This document shows, one piece after another, positions 1-12,632 of a stretch of 64,000 nucleotides of DNA. Made by a program: the position numbers and the translations under genes. Below the pieces are notes generated by a model. The model searched no databases, was not told the origin of the DNA, and saw nothing but the letters and a program-made list of their open reading frames with translations. Every line of letters starts with the position of its first letter. Positions within the stretch are counted from its first letter, which is position 1. Origin of the DNA: Prunella strophiata (Eukaryota > Chordata > Aves > Passeriformes > Prunellidae); assembly GCA_036583965.1 (NCBI GenBank), contig JAZBQD010000030.1, positions 51,089,551-51,153,550 on the forward strand, read 5' to 3'.

Positions 1-499
1 AAAAGGACCTGGGGGTGCTGGTCAGCAGCAGCTGAACGTGAGTCACAGTGTGCCCAGGTGGCCAAGAAGGCCAATGCACCTGGGCCTGTGTCAGCAAGAG
101 CATGGCCAGCAGGGCCAGGGCAGGGACTGTCCCTCTGTACTCAGCACAGGTGAGGCCACATGTCAAATCCCATGTTCAGTCTTGTGCTCCTCACTACAAG
201 AAGGACATTGAGGGAGTGAGTCCAGAGAAAGGAAACTGAGCTGGGGAAGAGCCCGGAGCACATTTCCTAGGAGGAATGGGTGAGGGATGTGGAGGTGTTT
301 AGCCTGGAGGAGGTTCAGGGGAGACCCTCTTGCACTTTACAACTACCAGAAAGGAAGGTGTAGCCAGGATTCAGTCTCTTCTCCCAGGAAATCAAACTCC
401 CACTTAGTGCCATGGTCTTGTTGACATAGGTGGTGTTCAGCCAAACCTTGAACTCTATGTTCTCAGAGGTCTTTTCCAACCTAATTGATTCTGTATGAT
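1..499 (+). mobile_element. CR1 LINE fragment, 3' part, internally deleted
   Basis: This is the 3' portion of a CR1 non-LTR retrotransposon in sense orientation, continuing off the left edge of the window. It carries the end of the reverse-transcriptase reading frame (recognisable blocks such as GACCTGGGGGTGCTGGTC, GTGCCCAGGTGGCCAAGAAGG and CCTCACTACAAGAAGGACAT) and then the 3' tail with CAGAGGTCTTTTCCAACCTA and GATTCTGTATGAT. Between about 387 and 401 the sequence jumps from the TCTCTTCTCCCAGG block straight to the CACTTAGTGCCATGG block, so roughly 200 bp usual for this part of CR1 are missing. The reading frame is broken by stops and indels, so the copy is dead. Family-level identification is confident; the subfamily is not assigned. 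Confidence 0.9.
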
Positions 500-3298
500 A
501 GCATGGTCAGGAGAAGCTCAGAAGGACAGCTGTCTAGGTTTGCTTTCAGCAAAATCTCTATAGGGTGGTTTGGAGTCAGCACAGTGTAGACTGCCTCAGT
601 CACCAACTTGAAATTACCTTCTTTCCATTCTCCTGGCCTCATGGTTCAACCCTTGCTCTTCATCAATTGCTATGAGTCAGACTGTGAACTCCAGAGGCTC
701 CATGGTCCCACAGAACAAGGGGCACCCAGGAGTTTGCTAGTAGTAGTAGTATAAAGAATAAACAGGCACTTGTAGTCCACTCAGCTGGGATGCTTGGGTA
801 GGATTTTTCTCCTCTGCTTGACATGTCAACACCAAAGACACTGTAACTATGAGGCAGTGACCTAACATCCCTTTATAATCACTGGTAGGGAAGTAGATAA
901 TTTTTTACCATGCAAGTCATCTGGATGGTTTTGGTCATCTGTGTGAGGATATGATAAATTGAACCCAAGAGCTGCTATTTCTCTTCAGGGACAGCAGCAG
1001 AGAAGGCAGTTGTCCTCATGGGAATAGAAAAGCAGGAGCACTACCTATCCATTCCCCAGTGCTGGATGGAGAGGGTGAGGAAGGCAGCCACTATATGAAA
1101 CCTCTTTGGTCATCCCAGTGTGAATCAGCAGAATCTGTGAAAATTTAGCAAAATTCGTGGGCAGTATTTCTTCATGTCTACAAATGCAGCTCTCATTAGA
1201 TCGGTAAAGCACCTGGATATTTTTGGATCTATGAGCTGCCAAGGTTACATGTACTGAAGGCACTTCATATATAGGTGGGTGTGCAATAGAGACTGTAAGA
1301 AAATCTCTGTCTATAGGTGATTTTTAATTTGTGGTGATAAAAATTGTGAAAAAAGTTGTTATATAAGCTAAATCTTTTCAGCAGATGGTAAGAAAAAGGA
1401 AGGCATAACAGTAAAATAAAAGGCAGCTATTTGCCAGACATACACACAAGGACCTTAAGGAAGGAAAATGTTCTTGCTTCTGCCTTGTGAATGAAGAAAT
1501 AGGCTTTGATAACCATATAAATTAAAACCATGTGTCACTGGATTCAGTTTGTGGACCTGGAATAGAGAAAAAACCCAAAACCACAAATAAAACAGATGCT
1601 CTCATCATGACTGGTTTCTGATTCAAAGACAGTTCCCCAGCAGCGTATAACTCACAGAAAGTGAAGTTAAGAGGAAGTCCAAGTTTCCATGAAGCAACAG
1701 GGAATATGGCATTGTGCAACAGCTTTTCCAAACTGAATGTACATTTAGGCATTGCCCAATCAAATGATAGCCAACAATGTATGCAATGAAAAACTGATTG
1801 AATCTTGTTGTAAGACAACACAAATGACGCTATTAAATATCTTAATCTTGGAGCTGACAGAATTGTGGCATGGTGTTCTGTCAGTAGAAGCTATAATGAG
1901 GCAGTGGTATTACACACACACTACCTCTTTGAACTTCTAACACAAAACTGGAGGCTGAAGGAATGGCATGTGGCATCATCAGCCAGTATTTTTCAGGCAC
2001 AGGAATTTTCTCACACATCCAACTGTAAGTTAGGAAACTCTCTTATTAATTATAGCAGATGGAGAAGCACTTCTCTTCCTACTCCAAACATTTTCAATGA
2101 GTATTTTCAACAACACAGGACAATCTTCATGATTGGGATTGAACTGGTGAATTTATGAAAAGGCAGAGCAGCCCAAGCCCCACAAAAATTATAGACCTCT
2201 CATGCCTTTCTGTGAAAGCCCATGCAGAAGACCAGAGAGCAACAAGCCAGCTGCTCTCCATTAGAAGTTATCCTCACAGACATCAGGGCGGACTGATTCT
2301 CCTCCCATTTTCATGAACAAGTCTGAAGAGGATTTTCATTAAAGTAAATGAGAATAGACTGAGTGAAAATAATTAACATGAAATTATGTAATGTACTGAA
2401 CAGCAATATTCTCAGAAGAAGGTCAGATGCATTTTGGGAAAGTATGAACTAGTGTATCACAAGTTACTGGAATGCAGGTGGAGATACATGGAAGTGCACA
2501 GTATCTATATAAAATCACACTAGATGATTTGATAATGCTCTTCAAACCTATGAGCCTATTAATTGTTTCAGGAGAGTACAGCAAAATGCTCTATTAAAAA
2601 GATCAGCTGCTCTGTGAGCACACTGATGCTCTCAAGCAGCCAGAGCAAGACCAGAGGAGTAGCACACAGCCTGACTGGAGGGTGTGTGCTGTGCACTCTC
2701 ATGGGAGGCAGCTCTGCTGGTCCCCCAGACCCCAGGGCTCCTGGGAGCACACCTGTCTTTTGTAATTCCCATTACACCATCACTTACCTGATGCCAAGCC
2801 TCTTAACCTTGTCTTGATCCATTTAAACTCTGCCTTACAAAAGTGGTGTTTGAAGAAAACTGTTTAAAAACAATCCACACAGGAGAGATGAATAATGTTG
2901 GATTTCAGGCAGTTTTCTCTGCAAACAGGAGTTTAAATTTCTTTTGGTAATAACCCCTTTTGACTTGCCCACATGTAGACAGTAATTATTACTGCTTTTT
3001 ACAGCTAGGGTATTTTAATCCCAACACATCTCATTCCCTCTCCCACATAGACAGTCTTTGAAGCAACAATAACAAGTACCAGCTTCCCTAGGCCAGTTTG
3101 CAAATTTGCCTCAAGGCTAAAACAGTCAGAGCAGGCTTAGTAGGTCAGAATTGGATTTCCCAAATATGAACCATTCCAGAAAAAAAGTCTTTTTCTTGCT
3201 GTTAACTTATTAATCATTAGAGAAAAAGAGAAGTATTGGGAGGGTAGATGTCAGTCATCCCCCTCTGCCCCGTGTGAATTATGCATGGAAAATAACTG
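500..3298. other. Unique non-coding DNA, no gene seen
   Basis: No recognisable gene, RNA or repeat stands out here. Open frames of up to 99 codons on both strands overlap one another, have no recognisable domains and look like chance. A short AGT trinucleotide run lies near 738-750. Confidence 0.6.
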
Positions 3299-3372
3299 CA
3301 CAAAATGCTCTGGCTCTACTGAAGTCAACAGGAGTTTTGCCACTGGCTTCCAGCAGAGCCACATTTTCACCC
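3299..3372. repeat. Old palindromic interspersed repeat (ACTTCAATGG type)
   Basis: The segment has the shape of a small, decayed palindrome. The left arm AAAATGCTCTGGCTCTACTG is mirrored by a right arm containing CAGCAGAGCCACATTTT, and the centre reads GAAGTCAACAGGAGTTTTGCC. Central blocks close to GACTTCAATGGCAAAACTCC are, from memory, widespread in turtle, crocodilian and bird non-coding DNA as an ancient MITE-like repeat. Arm complementarity is seen directly; family membership is recall. Two further segments of this general kind lie at 17.7 and 54.7 kb. Confidence 0.55.
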
Positions 3373-6300
3373 ACTGTCTCCAGAGTGACATCTCATATGT
3401 CACCATTTACTAGTAGCAGCAGAGAGTTCACCACCAGGCCTGCCATTACCATATAAAACATAAAGGAAAGCTGAGGTATCTCTGTGGGATCTGGCAGCCC
3501 CACAGAAATCATCCAGATTTGTTTGTTTTTAATTACCATTACAGTCAAGGGCACTAAAAACTCTGTGGAGTCTGGGAACAAACTGTTTTGGTTGCCCTCA
3601 GACACACATTATCCCAGCACAGCTCTGCAAGCTGCATGGTAGCAGTACCCAGCTGGAGGAGCTCCAGTGGGACCAGAGCCAGGGGGCTTCAGCCAGGGGA
3701 CCTCATCCATTTCCTACCTACCAGAGGGGACACTGACACTTCAGCTTCCTCACATATGCCTGGGCACTCTCTTAGGACCCTCACAGGGATTGATGTATCT
3801 CCCAGAAAATCCAGGGTTGCATGTTCTGGCTTCTTTCTAAGTTCACTCTGAGTGCTGTTGCTGTCTGTCCCTAGACAGATGTGAGAGCTGTGCCTCACCT
3901 TGGGCACAGCTGGCTCAGGGAACATGAGCCTTTGGATAAGCTGAAGGAAAGACAGAACAGGCAAGTAGTGTGGTCACTGGTGAATTTGTTAAAGACAAGT
4001 TCACAATGGGCACAACTTTGTTCTCACACCTGGAGATGCAGCCATTCAGTCCCCTGCTGACAGACCCAAGTTAAAGCCCTCATTCATCCTCAGCTGAAGC
4101 ATTTTCTTCCTCTGTTTTCTAATGCAGTCAAACCTTCATGATGAAAAGCACCCCCAGCAGATGTATTGCCATGAAAATGCTGCTCTAATGAACTGGCAGG
4201 AAAGACAGTTTCACGGAAAGAAGATCTCTGAGCAGCCCGATTCACAATTACTCTTCACATCCACAGGCTCTCATGCTAATTAGGAGTGACACCTTTAATT
4301 ACCAGTATTGAAACCCTCAAGAGCCAACAGATCACAGCCTAAATCCGTGATATTGTCAACCCAGAAGGCAGCTCAGCAGTTGGGTTTGGGGTTGGTTTTT
4401 TCTTTTTTTTTTTCTTTTGAGTCAGTGGCTTGTTTCCCTATGACGCCTTGAGAAAAGGTTTACTTGTGTAATGTCTACAAACCTAAAATAACAGGGAATA
4501 TTTAAATTGAGGTAGAGGGCAATTTAAAGACCAGCTAGAACTTCTCTGCTGAAATCACTAATGGTAGGAGAAATGTGTATTTCCAACACATAATTAGGAA
4601 GAGACAAAAAGAGGGTGTGGAGGCTTACTATGGAATGTTAATTACAAGCAGATCCTGAATCCCGGGTTGAGTTCCAGCCAGTTGAGGACACATATTGAAA
4701 TGTACTTAGTGATATACTCATTTCTACTTAATTACTTGTGAGACAAAGCAGCCAAAGGATATTTCTTTAGGATGCAGAGGATAGCTCTGAGAAGGATTGA
4801 TAAATGTAAAAGATACATAAAGTAATAACAGTCCACCTACTTGCCAGTGAAGGGAATTTCACAACAACATTTTTTTTAGTGCTCTGTGTGCCTATTTTAA
4901 TGTCCTATGTGATAAGGTTACCACCATTTCCCTTGGAAGATTAGATAAGTTTCATGGCCAGGATTTTTTTCTCCCTGTGATATTCAGCCTGTGTTTTCTT
5001 CTCTTTTTTCAGAATTCAACTGTGTTTTTCTGAAAAATAAAAACTTCACATAATAATATCTCTCCTCATTAACTGCACCCAAAGGATCCTCTGAAAAGGG
5101 TGTCTAGAAAGACATTTTGGTTGAATTAAACTCATTCTTTTCCAGGCATGGATGCTGGAGGAGCAACCAAGCAGAGCAAAATACCTGAGTGGGAAAGAAA
5201 GTGGAGGCTACCTAAAGAGCCTCAATACCTCCCAGATTTCAAAGTGTCTGAGATGCCTGTTCCATGTACCCCGTGCAGCACAGTGGATGCATTTTCTGTG
5301 CTTCAGATCATGCAACAGGACTAAGTAGCAGAGGCTGGCTGGTAAAGACTGGCAGCCAAGCTACTCATCCTCACCTGCACACAGATGCAAAAGATTCCTT
5401 AAAACATATCCCTGGATGGACTCTTTCAATTGATCTTAGATGGTAGGTGATGATTCCAGACAGCAGCTGCCTTAGCGTGAAGTGATGACAGAGAGGCTGT
5501 GCTGCAAATACATGAACTTCAGGCTGAGGTACATAGGGCAGGAGCCAGTTTCATGGTCCTCAAGGGCACAGCACAGGTTTGCACTGTGTGCTTTGTACAC
5601 AGGCTCAATTTCCTCTTTGTGAGTCACTAGGCATTTGCTGCCCTCATCCTCCTCCCTACGCTACACTTTACTCCACAATTTTTTCTGCTGCAGGACTATC
5701 TCCATGGTAAGACAGAGAGTCAAGCCTAGACTCTTTCTTACTTAAAGGACATGTAGATTTCTCATCTCAAAATCAGACAGTTTGGAAATGCTAATGCCAC
5801 ACCAGGCAGAGATGAAACCTGTGTCTGTAAATACATTCAAAGTCAAGTGGATACAATCACATCCGACATGATCAAAGTGCAGTATCAGTTGATTGCCATC
5901 CAGCAGACAGCAGAAATATCCAGTCAATTTATTGCTCCCAAACACGTCAAGGATCTAAGGCAATAGCCAGAACCTGGAAGTAACCACTGCTATCCTAAGT
6001 CCTCTTGAAGACAGCACATTTCCACAGGCTAACAAGGCAACAAGCTGCACTTGGGAACACAACGCGTGATGGCTCAGCTGTCATGAGGTACAAGGTACAA
6101 GGTAACACCACGTGTTCCCCAGTCCTCCTGAGAAGCAATGTGTACTGGCTGAGAATTCTCCCTTGTACTTGTGATCATCCAGGTGAGGAGAGGCCCCTCT
6201 CACAGCAAGCAGATTTGCATTGCTGCTTGTTTGGCACTGAGTGATAAAAGACACACACATGTCACACGTGTCTGTTGGTAAGTGGCTTCTTGGTTTTAGG

Positions 6301-7254
6301 GTAAATGCAAGATCAGACAAAACCACGAATAAAGCAAAATGTTGAAAATCACTGAAAAATAAGAAAGGGAGAGAAAGTAGAAAAAGTGTAGTGTAGATAA
6401 AAATTTTTATCGGTTCTTTCTCTAAATCTGCCACCTCTTTATTCCCTAAAACCCTTGAACAAGAGGATACTGACCCTGCTGTCTGAGTTGTATGCCACAA
6501 TCATCTCTGAAGTAAGTACCAAAGAAACAACAGAAGACATCTAAACAAAACCAGGGAGACCACTGGTTTCCTTGACCACTAAGGCCAACCCAAAATCCCA
6601 CTGGCAACAGTCTTTTGTTGACAAAGAAGGAGCATCTACACAGGAAGTGGTGAATCTGAGGCAGCACACAAAAATGGGACTGGGATCAGAATGCTGGGAC
6701 TGCATCTCAATCCCGATAGATACTATGAATTGAAAAATGAGAAAAAGAAGAGGTGAAAACCATGCAGACCTCACCCAAAAAGGGGCCAGCTATCTTCTTC
6801 ACTGGAACAGCCCCTTGGCTGTAGGTGTGGTTTTCAGCCCTGTCCCTGTCTTTTTCTTCCATGGTATTTTTTAAATCGTGCCCAGTCTGGGTTTATCTCT
6901 CTCAGCAGTCAAGACCTTTAAGACCACCTTTGCATCTCTCTTGTTCCACACCCTGGACGTGTGGGACAACAGAGGCCTGAAGAGGAATCACAGGGATGAA
7001 ATGGAGATAGGGGAGAGGGCAAAAAAGGGGTGCAAGACAGATCCATCCTTATAGCAGTGGGTTATGTTGGATATCCGAAAGGATCATGGGAAAAGTGCAT
7101 CCAGGCAAGCTTAGCAGAAAATCTGGGGTTACTGATTTAGTCCTCTTCCCTTTGAAGAGGCCTGCATAAAGTTAACAGTAGTCTAGAAACCAGAAGGAAT
7201 CTTTCTTCTTCACCTGGAGAAGTGGGCCCATAGGAAAAGAATATCATGTGGTTT
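3373..7254. other. Unique non-coding DNA, no gene seen
   Basis: I see no gene or confident repeat. A frame of 139 codons on the minus strand (6081-6500) is rich in F, L, S and C and has no recognisable domain. A T-rich stretch lies at about 4399-4418. A tandem TACAAGG doublet occurs near 6090-6102. Confidence 0.6.
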
Positions 7255-7865
7255 AACAAGAGACAAGTGCAAGTACTGCACCCCCTGGTATCAACACAAG
7301 CTGGGGCATGAACAGATCAAGAGCAGCCCTGCAGGAAAGAACTTGGGGTGTTGGTGGGTGAGAGGCTGGACATGACCCAGCAATGGGTACTCACAGCCCA
7401 GGTAACCAAATGTGTCCTGGGCTGAATCCAAAGCAGTGTGGGCAGCAGAGTGAGGGAGGGGGTTCTGCCCCTCTGCTCTGCTCTGGTGAGACCCCACCTG
7501 GAATGCTGCATCCAACTCTGGGGTCCTCAACAGGAACGACATGGACCTCTTGTACTGAGTTCATAGAAGAATCACTGGGATTATTGGAGTGCTGGAACAC
7601 CTCTCCTATGAGGAAAGGGTAAGAGAATTGAGATTCTTCAGCCTGGAGAAGAGAAGGCTTTGAGTGACCCAATTGTGGCCTCCCTGAAGGGAGAAAGATA
7701 GAGAGACTTTTCACAACTGCATAGAGTGACAGTACAAGGGGGAATGGTTTTAGACAGACAGAGAGTAGGTTTAGGTGAGATATTAGAAAGAAATTCTTTA
7801 CTGTGTGGGTGGTGAAGCACTGGAACAGGTTGTATTTACCTCCATGCCGTGGTGGAGCAGCTGAA
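7255..7865 (+). mobile_element. CR1 LINE, 3' ORF2 region, upstream of two adjacent copies
   Basis: Sense-strand CR1. It runs from the end of the reverse-transcriptase frame (GACAAGTGCAAGTACTGCACC, TTCTGCCCCTCTGCTCTGCT, GAGACCCCACCTGGAATGCT) through CACCTCTCCTATGAGGA, TTCAGCCTGGAGAAGAGAAGG and the block AGAAAGAAATTCTTTACTGT. The copy stops at about 7865, before the usual CR1 3' tail, and a second CR1 begins about 65 bp further on. Stops and frameshifts interrupt the frame. A 179-codon open frame on the opposite strand here is only antisense CR1 and is not a gene. Confidence 0.9.
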
Positions 7866-7929
7866 GAGCAGGAACAGAATAATGTACTGTCTGTCAGGTG
7901 AAAAGATAGAAGCATTGGGCATCTTTTCA

Positions 7930-8258
7930 ATGCTTAAAGGGGGCTTATAAGAAAGATGGGGAAAAAGTTTTTATCAGGACATGTTGCTGTGGAATAATAG
8001 GTAATGGTTTTAAAATAAAAGAGGGTAGATTAAGACTAGATATAAAGAAGAAAGTTTTAATGGTGCAGATTGTGAAACACTGGAACATGTTTCCCAGAGA
8101 GACTGTGGAATCCCATCGTGGAATCATTAAAGGTCAGGATGGATGGGGTTCTGAGGTACCTGATATAACTGAAGATGTTCCTGCACATTGCAGGGAAGAT
8201 TGGACTAAATGATCGTTAGAGGTCCCCTCCAACCCAAACTAATCTATGATTCTGTGAT
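7930..8258 (+). mobile_element. CR1 LINE, 3' terminal part, second copy in tandem
   Basis: The second sense-strand CR1 segment begins at the AAAGGGGGCTTATAAGAAAG block, which lies inside the part of the consensus already covered by the copy just upstream, and runs to the true CR1 3' end (GATCGTTAGAGGTCCCCTCC, CTATGATTCTGTGAT). Because the consensus is covered twice, this is not one continuous element: either a second insertion or a local duplication. It is 5'-truncated, as most CR1 copies are. Confidence 0.9.
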
Positions 8259-11200
8259 ATTTTAGGGCTTTTTTCACTTGTTGGCAGTTGAGACACAAGT
8301 ATTTCCTTCATAATTTTCTCATCCTCCTGCCTCATGTCAGAGCACCTGTCAGTAGATCTCTCTGAGGAAGACAATCCAAGAAACTGTTGCCCCAGGAAAG
8401 GGGATTTTTCAGCCTAACAAAAATTTGCACAGAAGACATCTACTTTCCCAATGAAAAACTGAAGGTTCAAGAACAGAAAAACTGCAGCCTCAAAACTGCC
8501 AAAACCTAAGCATCCTTAGTCCAAACCCAGAACGTCTTTACCAAATAAACACTGTAAAAGTTGCTTTTATTTTTGTCAAAGCTCATAAAACTAAATTATG
8601 TTACTTCCGTTTGTTCAATTTAAACCAAAAATCTTTGCACAAATCAGTTCTAAGCAGCTCTTCCATTACTCACAGAAACTGCAGCACCTTCTGGCAAGTC
8701 TTTCAGGTTAACACAAAGCAGTGTAAACACACTGAAGGGGTGAGATTGAGCAAAGGAAACACAGCACACTCCTCAGTGTTTTAACATTTGTCCTTGACCT
8801 TTTAACAAAGCAGTAAAGGAAGGAAGCAGAAAGCACAGATTTTTTATTAGTGTTGTTAAAACAAATTTTCCCAAGTTTGTGACCATCACTGACACTAAAC
8901 TTGTCTAAGGAAGGTTGGATTTTGCTGTACCACAGCTAGAGGCTCAGCAAAACCAAGGTGGCTATTTTTCCTGCTTCCCCCTATCACACCAAATGTCTCT
9001 CCACAATACCCAGACTCAAATGTACAGCCCAGCTACATCCTAGCACTATACTGAGGCAAGAGTGGAGTGTGCAGCAAGCCTCTTCTGCCCTCCCACACTG
9101 TGGTTTCCATGGGAAAGAGGGAGCATTCAGTATTTGGGTCCCAAATCCCCAGGTAAGGTGCAGCAGGCAGGAAAGGTACATTTCTAGAAAAGGGTATCCA
9201 AAGCCACCTGCCCAAGAGCACAGAGTCTGTGGGAACCCAGCAGTGACCCATACCCCTTATTTGCATCCTCCCTCATGATTTCTCTCTTGCTTCCTTTGTC
9301 TGTTTCAGAATGACTCAAACAATATCACTTGCTCATCAAAGACAGAGCCTTGCCTGGTCAAGCAGTGTGTGACCAGGTCTCAAACTCAGCACTTGCTTGG
9401 GAAAGCATTTGTAACATCAATGCTTGTACCACAAGATCAGCGTTCCACTTGTAAAATTAAAAAAGCCAGATTTATCTTTGCTTGAGAAAATTTAATCCCT
9501 TCCTTTCTCATTCAACTCTCTGATGCATGGAACCAGGTTTGCCCTTGCCTATGCAGCAGATAACAGAAATCATCTCTATCTTATAGGAGAGAAGCCATGG
9601 CAGAGAGCTCCAATGAGACAAGAATGACATACAAAAGCTACGACCAAACACAGAGTTTATGCTTGTACCAGTGAACTCATGAGGGACATCTCTGCCCCCT
9701 GCCAGGCCAAGGGGCACAATCTGGCTCATGCAGAGGCTGCTAACAGCCCCTGCCCCCTAAGCAGCCTGCCTGTCACCACCCCAGTGCTTGGCCATGAGCT
9801 TCTCCTGGCCTCTATCTGGTGCCCCACTGGCCCTGAGATAAAACTATAGATTCTGGGTAACACAAGGGTTGTCCTGAATGCCAGCAGAGTGGTGCTTCTA
9901 TAGCACAGACCTGGTGGATGGAGGGTATTGCATGCCCAGGGGTGAGGAAGATACCACAGGTGCTGAAGGGATGGTGTTGGCTGGGATGGATAGTATGGGA
10001 GGTGAGGGGGAGCCTTACCCAACCCTCTTTCACTAGTGGGTCTGGCTGGGAGCAGTCCTAGAGAGAGTTGTTCCCAGATTATTCTCTACAGTGTGGGTGG
10101 CCAGACCTGATCCTTGGTTTACTTCCTGCCTCTTTTATTCAGGGATGCAGGAGCACCCTTGCAGGGACTGTGTGCCACCTCAGAGGTCACCAAATAGCTT
10201 CATCCAGAAGCAAAGGGAGCCGTGTAAACAGTAATTATCTTCCCAACATCCAAAGATAAGAATCCCTCACACTGAAGTACTGAGATTTTCTCAAGCCAAG
10301 ATTTGGTTTACTTTTCCCTCTCTCTGTAGTTTGTATGTAACTTAATTTATAAACAGGTATAAACCTGAGTAGCTTTTGTTCTACACCAGGTTTGTCATGC
10401 CACTCCTTAGTCTTAGACAGCATGGGCTGCTTATTCATGCTCTTAATTTCCCATTTTTCTTTTTTATAGGTTTCTGTCTTTGAGCAGGCAGGTAGAGCCT
10501 TCAATCTGTCCCTACTCACAAAGGCTTAATTCAGCCAAGAACCTCTCTCTGAGTACAGTTCTTGCTACAGCACCCTGTTATCACTGAACACAGGCTGTAG
10601 CAAAGCCATTTGCCATTTATTAACAGATCCCAGGAGAAGTTATTTTCCTGTTTGCATACAATGTGTGTATTGCCCTCTGACTTTTCTATTGCATCAGAGC
10701 TGTCACTGAAATGTGGAGCAAATTATGTGTTGTAAGGTTCATGGTCCAGCCACATAATGACACAAATGACGTTCCCATGCAGGCTCATCCCCTTCAGAAT
10801 GCAAAACTGGAAATAGCAAACTGTTTTAAATCTCTAAAAACACAAGTGTTACAGACACAATGAGAAATCTTAAAATCTAATTTTCAGCACCACAAGTAGT
10901 GTTTCCCACCTAACCTATAAAAGCAGTTTAAATGGAGCTGGGAGTTGCTTAGAGGTTTTTCAACAAAGGAATATTTACAAAGGTTTCTTTACTTGGCCTA
11001 TGGTACTTAGGAACACCTTCAATTGAGTAAAACTAAATTTTTGTTTTGGAGAGAAGTGTAGAATTACGTTAATTAAAAGCACCACCCATTCCAGCTGACT
11101 TTACAAATTTGGCACATCCAGCATGTGTGATAAACTGAGTGATTTCCAAATGTGTTGCACTTACATCAGCACTTACATCACATTCCAAACTGGCCTTCAG

Positions 11201-12539
11201 TGAAGAGGGCTCTAAGCATTTTTTTCTGCTTTTGTGAGACTCTACAGCCTGATTATCCAACTAATAAAACTAGTGTTCTACCAGCCAGTAATATCAATAA
11301 AGCACCTTTAAATCAAATGAAAATTCTTCCTACTGACCTAACAAGATGACTGTGTCATGCATTTCGGGTAAGTACCGGCATTGCTTCTTTGCCAGTATTT
11401 GACTGTACTCTAAATTTCTGATTTATTAAGAGCAGGGACTAGAAAGTGTTCTCATGGGACCCATACACTACCTGACTGGGCTGGATTTCTGGGTGATCCT
11501 GAAGCATAGCTGGGAAAGAAGGAAAACTGCAAATCCTTGTGGGAGCCCCTCCAAAGCTGCCACAGGTGCCTGCAGATGTACTCACTCTGTGAAATGTGGG
11601 GGTGGACAGAAGCCATGGTAGACACCTGCTAGAAAGAATAAGTCAGAAAGGTGGAAACAGTCAGATTCCCCATTCTCCAGAGAGCCTGGTCTGGTGCAGC
11701 ACACAGCTGCTCCCTGTGCTCTCTTGTCGAGGAAAGCCCTCTTCAGCCACTTCGTGAAAATCCTTACAGAGGCTCTCCTGAAAGCTCAGCTGACCTGCAT
11801 TTCTAAGGGAGGCTTACTATTGCATGTCAGATGAGGATGAATATTATTTTCATTTTTTTTCTTGAAGTTATGAACTCCTGTTTTGTTGACCCACACAGCT
11901 GTCTCAGTCCTGAGTCTGGGATTAACCTGCCTTGCTGCTCCTAGGCCATTCAGATTTATTCCAGTAGGATTTGCACCTATCTTACACATGGGAGGGTAGA
12001 CTGGTGGCTGTAGCATTTGCCTGGAAACAGGAGCTCCTTTTCAGTAGCTAAAACAACTGGCTGGAAGGAAAAATGTCCATAACTGTATGTGAGGCTTGCC
12101 GACAGCTGTTTCACTGCTTTCAGCATGGTCACACCAGGGGCCATGGGACGCTGCTCTGTACCTGAGGCTGAGAGCACATTTACAGATCATTTGGAGCAGC
12201 TGCTCAGCCAGAAGAAGTTCTTTCCTACCACAAAATAAAGACATATTTTTAGCAGCAACAAAAATAGATTTCAACTGAGTCTATCTTAAAAACAGATAGA
12301 ATTTCGCATTCCTCTTTGATACTTAACAGGGATAAAAAGTACTGGGCTTGGACACCTCTTAGTGTGGGAACCCCAAATGCTCTGACAATGTCTGACAATG
12401 GACAGTTGCACAAAAAAATAGAAAATAAACATCATGCAGAAATACAAGTAATCAAGGGAGCCTTTTTTGATACAGGAACTTTCCACACCATAACAGCGTG
12501 GCAAACCAGTCTGTGCATGAAGGCCAGACTGGTCTGGCC
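8259..12539. other. Unique non-coding DNA, no gene seen
   Basis: No gene or repeat is recognised. Overlapping short frames at 8958-9278 and 9726-10033 lie in a locally GC-richer patch but lack recognisable motifs. The TGACAATGTC repeat at 12381-12400 is a trivial 10-bp tandem doublet. Confidence 0.6.
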
Positions 12540-12565
12540 TTCTAGGGGTACATTCTAGGGGTACA
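12540..12565. repeat. 13-bp tandem duplication beside a CR1 end
   Basis: The 13-mer TTCTAGGGGTACA occurs twice in direct succession, immediately before the 3' end of a minus-strand CR1 fragment. It may be replication slippage or a small duplication made during insertion or repair. Confidence 0.9.
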
Positions 12566-12568
12566 TTC

Positions 12569-12632
12569 ATGGAATCATAGAACAATTTGTGTTGAAAGGG
12601 ATCTTTAAAGGTCATCTAGTCTATCCCCTATC
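12569..12632 (-). mobile_element. CR1 LINE, extreme 3' end only
   Basis: This is the minus-strand CR1 tail: ATGGAATCATAGAACAATTT followed by AAAGGGATCTTTAAAGGTCATCTAG. Only about 60 bp can be aligned by eye, so it is a heavily 5'-truncated insertion or a remnant. After about 12632 the sequence is no longer CR1-like. Confidence 0.8.

Noticed and set aside
7391..7930. 179-codon open frame on the minus strand, the longest in the window
   Set aside because: It is antisense to CR1 sequence for nearly all its length; openness reflects CR1 composition.
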